DNA of 64,000 bases from an uncultured Ruminococcus sp. (GTDB lineage: Bacteria > Bacillota > Clostridia > Lachnospirales > Lachnospiraceae), in contig UQVC01000001.1 of NCBI GenBank assembly GCA_900544395.1, forward strand, positions 147,749-211,748. Reading direction: 5' to 3'. Both the position numbers and the translations under genes were made by a program. Shown in pieces: positions 1 through 8,781 of the stretch (positions are counted from its first letter, which is position 1; every line of letters starts with the position of its first letter). Below the pieces are notes generated by a model. That model saw nothing but the letters and a program-made list of their open reading frames with translations. It did not search any database and was not told the origin of the DNA.

Positions 1-1340
1 TCCGGCCAGTGTCCTGCTTTTACCTCATACTGATCTTTATACAGATTTTCATGTTCCGGCAGTTTACCGAAAACATCTGTACTCATCATGGCAGACATCA
101 TGCTGTTCGTGCTCTCTGCAGAACCCAGCCCCATTGCCTGAAAGGACTGATCCGGATGAACCTGACGCACTTCTTCGGTATCTGCACTGTAAATCTGAGG
201 CGCCACATTATAATCATATTCGATGGCATTGACGTAATCTTTTATCTTTGTCTCACCCGAATCCAAATATGTCTTCAAAGATTTCAGATCATTGGTTCCG
301 ACTGTAGAAAACATACCCGTCAGCATATTGCCAACCTGAATATCCCCTTTTTCCTGGTCCGTATCTCCTGCCGTTGAATCCGTCAGCATGGCCGTCATAT
401 CCAGTCCGGAGTTCTGGATCTGGAGCGGATATTCCGATAACGTCTCTTCTTCGATATCCGCAATATACTGATTCACCCCATTTGACAGCGATAAGATCAA
501 GGCAATCCCAATAATCCCGATGGACCCGGCAAATGCAGTCAGAATCGTGCGTCCCTTTTTCGTCTTTAAGTTATTAAAACTAAGAGCCAGAGACGTCAGA
601 AACGACATGGAAGTCTTTCCCATATTCTTATGCTCTGCTGCCACTTCCATCTGCGCATCCATCTCATAGGGATTGCTGTCTGCCCGGATTTTTCCATCCT
701 TTAGTCTGACAATTCTGGTGGCATATTCTTCTGCCAGCTCCGGGTTATGTGTCACCATAACGACAAGCCGGTTCTTTGCTACCTCTTTCAACAGATCCAT
801 CACCTGGATACTGGTATCACTGTCCAATGCCCCGGTTGGTTCATCTGCCAGCAGGATATCCGGATCATTGACCAGCGCTCTGGCGATGGCCACACGCTGC
901 ATCTGTCCTCCTGAGAGCTGATTCGGTTTTTTGTAGATCTGCTCGCCAAGTCCCACTTCTTTCAATGCCTGGATGGCTTTGTCTTTACGCTCTCCTTTGG
1001 AAATCCCGGAAATCGTAAGCGCAAGCTCTACATTTGCCAGAATGGTCTGATGCGGAATCAAATTATAACTTTGAAACACAAATCCGATGGTATGATTCCG
1101 ATAAGAATCCCAATCCCGATCCTTATATTCTCTGGTGGAAATCTCATTGATGATCAGGTCGCCACTGTCATATTGATCCAGACCCCCGATGATATTCAAA
1201 AGTGTGGTCTTACCGGAACCACTGGGTCCAAGGATCGCAACAAATTCGCTGTCCCGTAAATTCAGGCTGACATCATCCAGCGCCTGTTGTACCAGATTGC
1301 CTGTTCTGTATTCTTTGCATATATTTTTAATCTGAAGCAT
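1..1340 (-). CDS. ABC transporter, ATPase fused to FtsX/MacB-type permease (partial)
   Basis: The reading frame starts with ATG at 1340 after an AAAGGGG ribosome-binding site and runs off the left edge, so only about 446 N-terminal residues are visible. Residues 1 to about 220 form a complete ABC ATPase: Walker A GPSGSGKT (38-45), signature LSGGQMQR, Walker B ILLADEPTGALD. A linker then leads to a hydrophobic segment near residue 260 (GSIGIIGIALILSLSNG) and the start of a MacB-type extracellular domain. The family exports peptides, antibiotics or lipids, or works mechanically at the membrane; the substrate cannot be told. A terminator separates it from the upstream lipoprotein gene, so it has its own promoter. 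Confidence 0.9.
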   Translation of the reverse strand, partial: MLQIKNICKEYRTGNLVQQALDDVSLNLRDSEFVAILGPSGSGKTTLLNIIGGLDQYDSGDLIINEISTREYKDRDWDSYRNHTIGFVFQSYNLIPHQTILANVELALTISGISKGERKDKAIQALKEVGLGEQIYKKPNQLSGGQMQRVAIARALVNDPDILLADEPTGALDSDTSIQVMDLLKEVAKNRLVVMVTHNPELAEEYATRIVRLKDGKIRADSNPYEMDAQMEVAAEHKNMGKTSMSFLTSLALSFNNLKTKKGRTILTAFAGSIGIIGIALILSLSNGVNQYIADIEEETLSEYPLQIQNSGLDMTAMLTDSTAGDTDQEKGDIQVGNMLTGMFSTVGTNDLKSLKTYLDSGETKIKDYVNAIEYDYNVAPQIYSADTEEVRQVHPDQSFQAMGLGSAESTNSMMSAMMSTDVFGKLPEHENLYKDQYEVKAGHWP

Positions 1341-1397
1341 ACGCTGCTGCCCCTTTCATTTAAAATGTCACTTCAACTTTATACAAAATATATAAAA

Positions 1398-1428
1398 AGA
1401 AGGATAGGTAAATCATACCATATCCTTC
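1398..1428 (-). terminator. Rho-independent terminator
   Basis: Stem AAGGATA/TATCCTT followed by CTTTTTAT on the minus strand. It closes the esterase-lipoprotein unit before the ABC exporter. Confidence 0.7.
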
Positions 1429-1525
1429 CATGAAATCAAAGTTCTTCTAAGATATCTAATAGCAAACTTCTTTTGCTAAATTTCCTTAACTTCCGATCTT
1501 TTACTTTATCCTCTATAAACTGGGA

Positions 1526-1921
1526 TTAATCAGTTTCTTGTAACCTTTCGAACAGTTGGCTATCAATTTTATAAATTCCCTGATAAGGCTGTTCAATATA
1601 GTATTTACCACTGTCCTCATACGCAAAGATAGTGCTTGTTCCTGTCTCAAACTGGAAATCAATTTTGATATAACTTTCCACTTGTGGGATGTCTTGAACA
1701 CTTTCCTTCTTAGTCGGTTCAGAACTGAAAATATCGACGATTATTTCACTTATCCAAGTTTTGTCTAAATGACTTGCTGTGTTCCCCCCAAAAGTTATAT
1801 CAATAGATGTAATCTCGTCGGTTTGAGGTAGCGTAATAGGAACTACCTTTTTTCCACACGCAACTAAAGTCAGTACACAAGTAAGACTCAAAAACAAAGA
1901 AAGAAATTTTTTCATAAGCAT
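1526..1921 (-). CDS. Small lipoprotein, unknown function (possibly DUF5301-like)
   Basis: A 131-residue protein with a lysine-rich start, a hydrophobic stretch and a lipobox ending LTLVAC, so Cys22 is the likely lipidation site. The exported part opens with ITSIDITFGG and resembles small DUF5301-type domains; that assignment is from memory. The start is set by GGAGG at 1926-1930: ATG at 1921 lies 4 nt and ATG at 1915 lies 10 nt downstream, so either may be used. It lies 63 bp after the esterase gene on the same strand and is probably cotranscribed. The stretch of about 1.5-2.8 kb is more A+T rich than its neighbours, which suggests later acquisition. Function unknown. Confidence 0.75.
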   Translation of the reverse strand: MLMKKFLSLFLSLTCVLTLVACGKKVVPITLPQTDEITSIDITFGGNTASHLDKTWISEIIVDIFSSEPTKKESVQDIPQVESYIKIDFQFETGTSTIFAYEDSGKYYIEQPYQGIYKIDSQLFERLQETD

Positions 1922-1984
1922 ATTACCTCCACAAATTCTAATTTGTATTACTCTTATCAACTCAATAAACTGACTTTTATATCC

Positions 1985-2815
1985 CTATTTTAAAAATTTT
2001 ATTACTTCTTCCATAGAGCTTTTTCCTAATGTAAATTGTTCCAGCGTTATGTATCTTTTTTCTGCAATCGTGTGTTCTCTTTCACACAATGTTTTTACCA
2101 TATTCGCTTCATTGTCTAATGGCTCAATGATATTTGATTTCGTCTGATAAGCTTCAAAATATCTAATGCCAAATCTTCTTTGAGACTCTGCATTGATATG
2201 GATACCGTCTGGATTAGGGTATAATTTTTCTCCCGTTACAAAATAACAGTTCTTATTATTTTCTGCGTATTTCAGTAATTCTTGGTTAATTAAATCAGAC
2301 TCTACACAACTTTTTCCAAATCCAGACTTACCTAAATAATCTCCCAAACCGCCAACAATGAACGGAATTTCCAAAGCTCCAAGTTCTTTTCTAAATGAAT
2401 GAACTAAATCATTCAGTTTTTGATAATAATTTTTGTATTTTTCACGATAACCATCACTTTCTCCTTGATGCCACAAAATTGCAATCAATTCACTGTTTTC
2501 CATAGCGAATTTTGCTTCACTGACGGCATGACGAAATAAAGCACCTTCTTTATTCCACTCATCAATAGAACTTCCTCCTTCCGCACAAGGTATAAGTCCA
2601 ATTCGTTCATTTTTATTTTCATTGCACCATGCCTGTGCAAAAGAAGCCGCCAGTCCGACACCGGCAACTGACCTGTCAAAGTGGATAGGTTCTGTCATCA
2701 TTTGCCATCTGCCGTTTCTGAGCATAAAAATATTTTCATTATAAATCGGCGTCACCTCATTCAAAAATCCACGGCCTGCCATATTTGATTGTCCGATAAG
2801 TAAAACTGATTTCAT
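1985..2815 (-). CDS. Sialate O-acetylesterase-like SGNH carbohydrate esterase
   Basis: 276 residues without a signal peptide, so probably cytoplasmic. The N-terminal GQSNMAGRG (nucleophile Ser10) and WHQGESD (115-121) are the hallmark blocks of the SASA/CE6 family. A C-terminal DGIH motif supplies the Asp-His of the triad. Members remove acetyl groups from sialic acid, xylan or other glycans; the substrate here is unknown. The start follows GAGGAGG by 6 nt. The next gene on the strand is the small lipoprotein. The local base composition is A+T rich compared with metAA and the ABC gene on either side, consistent with an acquired two-gene insert. Confidence 0.85.
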   Translation of the reverse strand: MKSVLLIGQSNMAGRGFLNEVTPIYNENIFMLRNGRWQMMTEPIHFDRSVAGVGLAASFAQAWCNENKNERIGLIPCAEGGSSIDEWNKEGALFRHAVSEAKFAMENSELIAILWHQGESDGYREKYKNYYQKLNDLVHSFRKELGALEIPFIVGGLGDYLGKSGFGKSCVESDLINQELLKYAENNKNCYFVTGEKLYPNPDGIHINAESQRRFGIRYFEAYQTKSNIIEPLDNEANMVKTLCEREHTIAEKRYITLEQFTLGKSSMEEVIKFLK

Positions 2816-2848
2816 TTTTAACCTCCTCTTGTTTGGGTTCTATAATAT

Positions 2849-2880
2849 AAGGGCATATTGCACTCACACAATATACCCTC
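2849..2880 (-). terminator. Hairpin after metAA
   Basis: GAGGGTATATTG pairs with CAATATGCCCTT on the minus strand, followed by an A/T-rich tract rather than a pure U-run. It is a likely but weak terminator for the permease-metAA operon. Confidence 0.5.
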
Positions 2881-2905
2881 ATAATAAATATTTTAAAATC
2901 CCGCA

Positions 2906-3826
2906 TTAAAATGGTGTGCCTTCCAGATCATACGGCGTAGTCTGATACACGTAATAATTCAGCCAGTTCGTATAAATATTATTTGCATGGGATCTCCAGA
3001 TCAGTTCCGGCTTCTGGTTCGGATCATTATCCGGGTAATAATTCACCGGCATTTCAATCGCAAGCCCTTTGCCCAGATCACGTTTGTACTCGGCATCCAA
3101 TGTCATTCTGTCATATTCCGGATGTCCCATCACAAAGATCTGACGGCCTTCCTGTGCCATGCAAAGAAACAGACCGGCCTCTTTGGAATCCGCCAGTATC
3201 GTCAGTCTCTCATCTGACTCCACTTGTTCCATCGGAATCTCGGTATGCCGGGAATGAGGCGCATAAAATACATCATCAAATCCTCTCACCAGAGGAATCC
3301 TCCGATTTCTCACTTGATGCCTGAACACACCAAACATCTTCTTTGGAAGCTGCACTTTATCAATCCCATAGTGGTAATAAAGTCCCGCCTGTGCCCCCCA
3401 GCACAGATGCAGTGTAGAAGTCACATGTGTCTTGGTCCACTCCATGATCTCCTGCAGTTCCTCCCAGTAATCCACCTCTTCAAAGGGAATCTGTTCCACC
3501 GGAGCTCCGGTAATGATAAAGCCGTCAAACTTCTGATTTTTGATTTCATCAAAAGACTGATAAAACTTATGTAAATGACTGGTAGATGTATTTTTCGAAA
3601 CATGTCCTGACACTCGCACAAAGACCACATCCACCTGCAGAGGCGTGTTGGAAAGTGAGCGCAGGATCTGAAGTTCCGTATCTTCTTTGAGCGGCATCAG
3701 ATTCAAAAGTCCGATCTTAATGGGACGGATATCCTGATGCGCTGCACGATATTCATCCATCACAAAAATATTTTCATGCTCCAGTATCTCTTTTACCGGA
3801 AGATCATTTTGTACACGTATTGGCAT
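2906..3826 (-). CDS. metAA: Homoserine O-acetyltransferase of the MetA family
   Basis: 306 residues, full length for MetA. It activates homoserine by O-acylation, the first committed step of methionine synthesis. The catalytic Cys142 sits in HLCWGAQAG; His235 and Glu237 lie in MGHPEYD. Residue 111 (TGAPVEQ) is Glu. In this family Glu111 goes with acetyl-CoA, while the Gly111 of E. coli MetA goes with succinyl-CoA, so acetyltransferase is the better name even though automatic annotation often says succinyltransferase. The ATG is only 2 bp after the stop of the upstream AI-2E-type permease gene, with GGGGA as ribosome-binding site, so the two genes form an operon. No SAM riboswitch was seen. 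Confidence 0.93.
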   Translation of the reverse strand: MPIRVQNDLPVKEILEHENIFVMDEYRAAHQDIRPIKIGLLNLMPLKEDTELQILRSLSNTPLQVDVVFVRVSGHVSKNTSTSHLHKFYQSFDEIKNQKFDGFIITGAPVEQIPFEEVDYWEELQEIMEWTKTHVTSTLHLCWGAQAGLYYHYGIDKVQLPKKMFGVFRHQVRNRRIPLVRGFDDVFYAPHSRHTEIPMEQVESDERLTILADSKEAGLFLCMAQEGRQIFVMGHPEYDRMTLDAEYKRDLGKGLAIEMPVNYYPDNDPNQKPELIWRSHANNIYTNWLNYYVYQTTPYDLEGTPF

Positions 3827-3828
3827 AA

Positions 3829-5172
3829 CTATTCCCCTTTTTCTTCTTTCTTTTCTGTATCCCCGTTGACATAACTTCCATCATTATCCACATAACTCAG
3901 CCTGTCGTATGCTTCCGTATCCGTAGGCAGCGTATGCTTTTCCAGCTGATGATTGACCAGCATCTTGACGATATAATAGATCACGGCAAAGGTAGGAACT
4001 CCCAGGATCATTCCCACTACCCCAAACATACCTCCGCCAAACAGGATGGAAAATACCACCCAGAACGCAGATAAGCCCGTAGAATCCCCCAGAATTTTCG
4101 GACCAATGATATTTCCGTCCAGCTGCTGCAGCAGAAATACAAAAATAATAAAGTAAATCCCCATCTTCGGATCAGAAAGCAGGATCAAAACCGCACTCGG
4201 GATCGCACCGATGTATGGTCCAAAAAACGGGATCACATTCGTCACACCCACGACCACACTGACCAGCATGGTATATGGCATATCTAAAACAGAAAGCCCC
4301 AGAAAGCACAGCACACCAATGATGGCAGAATCAATGATTTTTCCAATGATAAACCCGCCAAAAATTTCATTGCTTTTGATGCACAGATGCAAAAACAGAT
4401 TGGCTCTGGACGGACGCATCACGGCATACGTCATTTTCTTGCACTGACTTGCAAACTTCTCTTTGCTGAACAACACATAAACCGATACGATCACTCCGAT
4501 CAGCACATAAAAGAATTCCTTGAACACATTGATCACACCTACTGTCAGATTCGACATCAGGACATTGATCTGATTCAAAAGATCTGTATGCATCCAGGTC
4601 TGCAGTGCATCGCTGGCTTCTTTTAATACTGCCTCTGTCATCTGTCCGATCGTAGACTGCTCCTCACTCATCACCTCTGTCACTTCTGCAATAAACCGGT
4701 TGAGCTGACTTGGCACTGTCAGGATCATATCCCGGACACTCCGGTAGAGTTCCGGGATCATCATGTTGCACAAGGCCACAACCAATGCGACCATCACGAT
4801 GATGGCGGTCAGAATCCCCAGCCCTCTGGAAATCTTGCGGGCATTTTTCAGCCTGGGAAATCGTTTCTCCATCCACGGAGCAAAATGCGAATCTACCAGA
4901 ACCACGATCGGATTCAGCAGATAAGCGATCACCAGACCATAAATGATGGGCTTCAATACCTGATAAATCTTTGCAAACACTGCCGAGATGTTGGTCATGC
5001 GCAAAAGCGCAAAATAAAAAACAATACAGGCAGCAATCACCAGAAATACCCGGACATCCCGGCTGATCTGATGCCAGAACCTGGACGTCTTTTTGCTGCC
5101 GAATACAGAGGGCGCATCGTATGGGTTCTCCTTTTTTTCGTCTTTTGCAGATGTTTCTATTTTTCTGTCCAT
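3829..5172 (-). CDS. AI-2E/PerM-family membrane permease
   Basis: About 447 residues from ATG 5172. An in-frame extension upstream has no good ribosome-binding site, whereas AAAGGA precedes 5172. The protein has a charged cytoplasmic head, a hairpin of two membrane helices, a long amphipathic region (residues 110-220), then a cluster of helices with the family blocks GVTNVIPFFGPYIGAIP and GPKILGDSTGLSAFWVV. Family members include TqsA (autoinducer-2 export), YtvI and ion/H+ antiporters, so the transported species is open. It is immediately followed by metAA; the link between the two jobs is unknown. Confidence 0.88.
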   Translation of the reverse strand: MDRKIETSAKDEKKENPYDAPSVFGSKKTSRFWHQISRDVRVFLVIAACIVFYFALLRMTNISAVFAKIYQVLKPIIYGLVIAYLLNPIVVLVDSHFAPWMEKRFPRLKNARKISRGLGILTAIIVMVALVVALCNMMIPELYRSVRDMILTVPSQLNRFIAEVTEVMSEEQSTIGQMTEAVLKEASDALQTWMHTDLLNQINVLMSNLTVGVINVFKEFFYVLIGVIVSVYVLFSKEKFASQCKKMTYAVMRPSRANLFLHLCIKSNEIFGGFIIGKIIDSAIIGVLCFLGLSVLDMPYTMLVSVVVGVTNVIPFFGPYIGAIPSAVLILLSDPKMGIYFIIFVFLLQQLDGNIIGPKILGDSTGLSAFWVVFSILFGGGMFGVVGMILGVPTFAVIYYIVKMLVNHQLEKHTLPTDTEAYDRLSYVDNDGSYVNGDTEKKEEKGE

Positions 5173-5211
5173 ATATGTACAACGTTCCTTTCTGCTTTTA
5201 CAAGTATTCCC

Positions 5212-5241
5212 ATTATACCCCCGCACCCCAAAGAGCGTCAA
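5212..5241 (-). promoter_or_regulatory. Promoter of the permease-metAA operon
   Basis: TTGACG (5236-5241), 18 bp spacer, TATAAT (5212-5217) on the minus strand, just after the DUF1540 terminator. Confidence 0.7.
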
Positions 5242-5244
5242 CCT

Positions 5245-5288
5245 AAAAAGCGATACCTTGCCGCAAAATGGCAACGTATCGCTCTTTT
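5245..5288 (-). terminator. Terminator of the DUF1540 gene
   Basis: Long stem AGCGATACGTTGCC/GGCAAGGTATCGCT with a T-run on both sides. It can act in either direction. Confidence 0.75.
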
Positions 5289-5296
5289 CTCATTTC

Positions 5297-5635
5297 CTAT
5301 CTGCACTCAAATGTAGCGCACTCTGTTCCGTCTTTCTGACAGGCGCAGGATCCTTCTACACTGACCTTTCCGGCCTCACATCTGCATTCTTTATTATACA
5401 TGCAGTCTGTCGCCTTACAGTCAATTCCGCAGCGGTCCGAAGGGGTTTCCGCATGGTTTCCGTAGGCATTAACATAAGAATTTTCCATTCCTTTGGCTTT
5501 TCTTTCTTCAAAACTGTCGCAGCATGTCTCCTTTGCTGCTTTTGCCTGACTTCCTCCTACCTGGATCGAATCCAGACGGCAGAGAAAATCCTGATTGTGT
5601 ACACATGTCTGTACGGTACATTTTAATTCTGGCAT
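5297..5635 (-). CDS. DUF1540 cysteine-rich protein
   Basis: 112 residues with two copies of the DUF1540 module, one at the N-terminus (CTVQTCVHNQDFLCRLDSI) and one at the C-terminus (CKATDCMYNKECRCEAG). Each ends in a CDSF/CATFEC-type cluster; the regular Cys spacing suggests metal binding. Found widely in Clostridia; function not established. GGAGG ends 4 nt before ATG 5638 and 7 nt before ATG 5635, so 5635 is preferred. It lies 77 bp after thrS on the same strand. Confidence 0.85.
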   Translation of the reverse strand: MPELKCTVQTCVHNQDFLCRLDSIQVGGSQAKAAKETCCDSFEERKAKGMENSYVNAYGNHAETPSDRCGIDCKATDCMYNKECRCEAGKVSVEGSCACQKDGTECATFECR

Positions 5636-5712
5636 CATGATACCTCCTTTTTATTTACAGAAATCAGTATCAGAATGCCCCGATCTTGACAGTTTTATTC
5701 ATAACCGGACTT

Positions 5713-7641
5713 TTATTTTTCTTCTTTTGTCACTTCACGGATTGTTTTATTTGCAGTTTCTTCCTGAATTGCCGCAATAAATTCTTCCAGACCTTTCTGT
5801 CCTTCATCTCCTGCAAAACGGCTTCTCACAGAAACTTTTTGTTCTTCCTCTTCTTTTGCTCCTACTACAAGCATATATGGAATCTTCTTCATCTGTGCTT
5901 CCCGGATCTTATATCCGATCTTTTCAGCACGTGTATCGATCTCTGCGCGGATTCCGGCTGCATTCAGCTGATCCAGAACATTCTGTCCGTATTCCAGATA
6001 TTTATCGGAAATCGGAAGTACTTTTACCTGAACCGGTGCAAGCCATGTCGGGAATGCTCCTGCAAAATGCTCGATCAAAATTCCGATAAATCGTTCAATA
6101 GAACCAAACACTACACGGTGAATCATAATCGGTCTGTGCTTTTCTCCATCTGCTCCTGTATACTCCAGTTCAAAACGAAGCGGAAGCTGGAAGTCAAGCT
6201 GGATGGTTCCGCACTGCCAGGTTCTTCCGATGGAATCTTCCAGATGGAAGTCGATCTTCGGTCCGTAGAATGCGCCGTCTCCTTCGTTGACTACATATGG
6301 AAGTCCCAAATCATCCAGCGCACCGCGAAGCGCCTCTGTTGCCATTTCCCAGTCTGCATCGCTTCCCATACTGTCCTCCGGACGTGTAGAAAGTTCGACA
6401 TGATATTTGAATCCAAACAGGCTGTACACTTCGTTGATCAGTCCTGCAACCCCTTTGATCTCGTCTTTGATCTGCTCCGGTGTCATGAAGATATGCGCAT
6501 CATCCTGTGTAAAGCAGCGTACTCTCATCAGTCCGTGAAGCTGTCCTGATTTTTCATGACGGTGAACCATACCAAGTTCTCCCATACGGATCGGAAGATC
6601 TCTGTAGGAACGTGGTTCTGCCTGATATGCCAAGATTCCGCCCGGACAGTTCATTGGTTTGATCGCAAAGTCTTCTTCATCGATCACTGTAGTATACATA
6701 TTCTCTTTGTAATGATCCCAGTGTCCAGATGTCTCCCAGAGATGACGGCTGAGCATGATCGGAGTTGCAATTTCTACATATCCGGCTCTTCTGTGAATTT
6801 CTCTCCAGTAATCTAACAGAATATTTTTGAGTACCATTCCGTTTGGCAAAAAGAACGGGAATCCCGGTCCTTCATCACGCATCATAAAAAGTCCCAGTTC
6901 TTTTCCGAGTTTTCTGTGGTCACGTTTTTTCGCTTCTTCCAGCATATTCAGATACTCTTCCAGCTCTGCCTTTTTCGGAAATGCAGTTCCGTAAATTCTC
7001 TGCAGCATTTTATTTTTCTCGCTTCCTCTCCAGTAAGCACCTGCAAGACTTGTCAATTTGAACGCTTTGACAGCTTTTGTACTCATCAGATGAGGACCTG
7101 CACACAGATCTGTGAATTCTCCCTGGGAATAAAAACTGATCGTCTCATCTTCCGGAAGATCTTCAATTAACTCTACTTTATACGGTTCTTCTTTTTCTTT
7201 GAAATATTCAATCGCTTCATTTCTTGGCTTGGTAAACTGCTCGATCGCAAGATTCTCTTTTACGATCTTCTTCATCTCTTTTTCGATCTTTTCCAGATCA
7301 TCTGCTGTAAACGGTGTTTCTCTGTCTACATCGTAATAAAATCCGTCTGCAACAGATGGTCCGATCGCCAGTTTTGTATCTGGATACAGTCTTTTGATCG
7401 CCTGTGCCATAATATGGGATGCAGTATGACGGAATGCTCCTTTTCCTTTTTCATCATTGAATGTCAGAATATTGAGTTCACAGTCCTTCTCAACAACTGT
7501 TCTCAAATCCACCACTTCTCCGTCAATCTCTCCTGCTGTTGCAACTCTTGCAAGACCCTCGCTGATATCTGCTGCAATCTCAATCACAGACTTGCTGCTT
7601 TCGTATTCTTTAAAAGAACCATCTTTTAATGTAATTTTCAT
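5713..7641 (-). CDS. thrS: Threonyl-tRNA synthetase
   Basis: 642 residues, standard length. N-terminal TGS domain (MKITLKDGSFKEY), editing domain with HTASHIMAQAIKRLYPD, class II catalytic core with MNCPGG and HRHEKSGQLHGLMRVRCF, and a C-terminal anticodon-binding domain (VKVLPISDKYLEYG). It charges tRNA-Thr in the cytoplasm. The start follows CAGGAGGATTTGAGA; an in-frame upstream extension lies inside the T-box leader and is not coding. The gene is controlled by the threonine T-box at 7681-7937. Confidence 0.98.
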   Translation of the reverse strand: MKITLKDGSFKEYESSKSVIEIAADISEGLARVATAGEIDGEVVDLRTVVEKDCELNILTFNDEKGKGAFRHTASHIMAQAIKRLYPDTKLAIGPSVADGFYYDVDRETPFTADDLEKIEKEMKKIVKENLAIEQFTKPRNEAIEYFKEKEEPYKVELIEDLPEDETISFYSQGEFTDLCAGPHLMSTKAVKAFKLTSLAGAYWRGSEKNKMLQRIYGTAFPKKAELEEYLNMLEEAKKRDHRKLGKELGLFMMRDEGPGFPFFLPNGMVLKNILLDYWREIHRRAGYVEIATPIMLSRHLWETSGHWDHYKENMYTTVIDEEDFAIKPMNCPGGILAYQAEPRSYRDLPIRMGELGMVHRHEKSGQLHGLMRVRCFTQDDAHIFMTPEQIKDEIKGVAGLINEVYSLFGFKYHVELSTRPEDSMGSDADWEMATEALRGALDDLGLPYVVNEGDGAFYGPKIDFHLEDSIGRTWQCGTIQLDFQLPLRFELEYTGADGEKHRPIMIHRVVFGSIERFIGILIEHFAGAFPTWLAPVQVKVLPISDKYLEYGQNVLDQLNAAGIRAEIDTRAEKIGYKIREAQMKKIPYMLVVGAKEEEEQKVSVRSRFAGDEGQKGLEEFIAAIQEETANKTIREVTKEEK

Positions 7642-7680
7642 TCTCAAATCCTCCTGTTTTTCTTTTTCATATGGTGGAAA

Positions 7681-7937
7681 ACAAAAAATCTCGTCTCTTC
7701 TGCATCTCTGCAAAAGGGACGAGATCAATCTCTCGCGGTTCCACCCTGTTTGAACCGATAACATTCATTTACCGGCACCACTCTTTTGATGATAACGGAA
7801 TCACCGGGCTGTTTTCAGCCACTCAGAGGTAGTTTTCAAATGCTTCCGTAAGCGGGAGCTTCCAGCCTGCGACTCCCTTCTCTGTCTTCTTTCACATCCT
7901 ACTCGTCTCGTCATCGTATTGAAATATCCTCAATCTA
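7681..7937 (-). promoter_or_regulatory. T-box riboswitch leader of thrS
   Basis: The T-box core AGGGTGGAACCGCG is at 7734-7747 (minus strand). It is followed by a terminator hairpin with GATCTCGTCCC and GAGACGAGAT arms and a T-run at 7681-7688. Stem I upstream contains GAAAACTACC, where ACT or ACC is a threonine specifier. Uncharged tRNA-Thr should stabilise the antiterminator and allow thrS transcription. Confidence 0.92.
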
Positions 7938-7943
7938 ATCCTC

Positions 7944-7971
7944 ATTATAACATCACTTTTCGTTTTGTCAA
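7944..7971 (-). promoter_or_regulatory. thrS promoter
   Basis: Perfect TTGACA (7966-7971) and TATAAT (7944-7949) with 16 bp between them. The -35 box overlaps the last codons of the upstream YdcF gene. Confidence 0.8.
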
Positions 7972-8714
7972 CCTGATTTCTTCCTTCTTGGCAGGATTCC
8001 ATTCCGAAACCACATCCAGACCACCGCAAAAATCTCCCGCATCAGATAATTCAAAAACAAGACCTGATTGCATCCTGCTGCAATCCCCACCACATTTTCA
8101 TATCCTTCCCGTCTGGCAAGCAGCAATGCCCGGAACACATGGAAATTATTGGTCACGATTCCAACCGGATCCCGAAGATCTGACACATACTGTGCACTGA
8201 ATCGCAGATTTTCCATGGTTGTCTTTGACTGATCCTCCAGCAGAATCTCTTCTGACCGAATCTGATGCTCCTGCAGATAACGTGCCATGGCGCATGCTTC
8301 TGAAATCTCTTCGTCCTCTCCCTGCCCGCCGGATACGATCACAAGAACTTTAGGATGCTTCTTCTTATATGCGATTGCTGCATCCAGTCTCCTCTGTAAG
8401 GAATTGGTGATCCTGGTTCCACGCACCTGTGCTCCCAAAACGATCAGATACCTGCATTCCCGTACCGATCTTTGGATCCCTCCCAGCCAGATACAGCCTC
8501 CCAACAGAAAAAAGCAGATCCACATCCCCACAAACACCGCTGTCAGACCCTTTTGTATCCACAGATTCCTTCCCAAAGGCAGTAACACGATGTGGATTGT
8601 CCCAAACATCAGCCAGAAACGGGCAAACGTCGAATTCCACTTTCCCGTATAAATACGAAGAAGCAGAAAATAAGACAACGAAAAAATCCCTGTAATCCCC
8701 AAATAAATCTGCAT
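7968..8714 (-). CDS. YdcF/SanA-family membrane protein (DUF218)
   Basis: 248 residues. Three N-terminal membrane segments (about 1-75) precede the DUF218 domain, with the typical YLIVLGAQVRG strand, the SGGQGEDEEISEA loop and the TNNFHVFRALLLARREGY motif. E. coli relatives (ElyC, SanA) act in envelope integrity and lipid carrier metabolism; the biochemical reaction is not settled. It ends where the thrS promoter begins. A terminator separates it from the SEC-C gene upstream, so it is probably monocistronic. Confidence 0.85.
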   Translation of the reverse strand: MQIYLGITGIFSLSYFLLLRIYTGKWNSTFARFWLMFGTIHIVLLPLGRNLWIQKGLTAVFVGMWICFFLLGGCIWLGGIQRSVRECRYLIVLGAQVRGTRITNSLQRRLDAAIAYKKKHPKVLVIVSGGQGEDEEISEACAMARYLQEHQIRSEEILLEDQSKTTMENLRFSAQYVSDLRDPVGIVTNNFHVFRALLLARREGYENVVGIAAGCNQVLFLNYLMREIFAVVWMWFRNGILPRRKKSG

Positions 8715-8730
8715 CGTCCTCTCCTTTTAT

Positions 8731-8766
8731 AAAAGAAATGAGGGAGACTTTGTTTCGTTTCCCTCA
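8731..8766 (-). terminator. Terminator of the SEC-C gene
   Basis: ATGAGGGA/TCCCTCAT stem followed by TTCTTTT on the minus strand. Confidence 0.7.
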
Positions 8767-8781
8767 TCCTCATATACACTA

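Noticed and set aside
5173..5244. SAM riboswitch for the permease-metAA operon
   Set aside because: The leader is too short and holds only the promoter and the ribosome-binding site.
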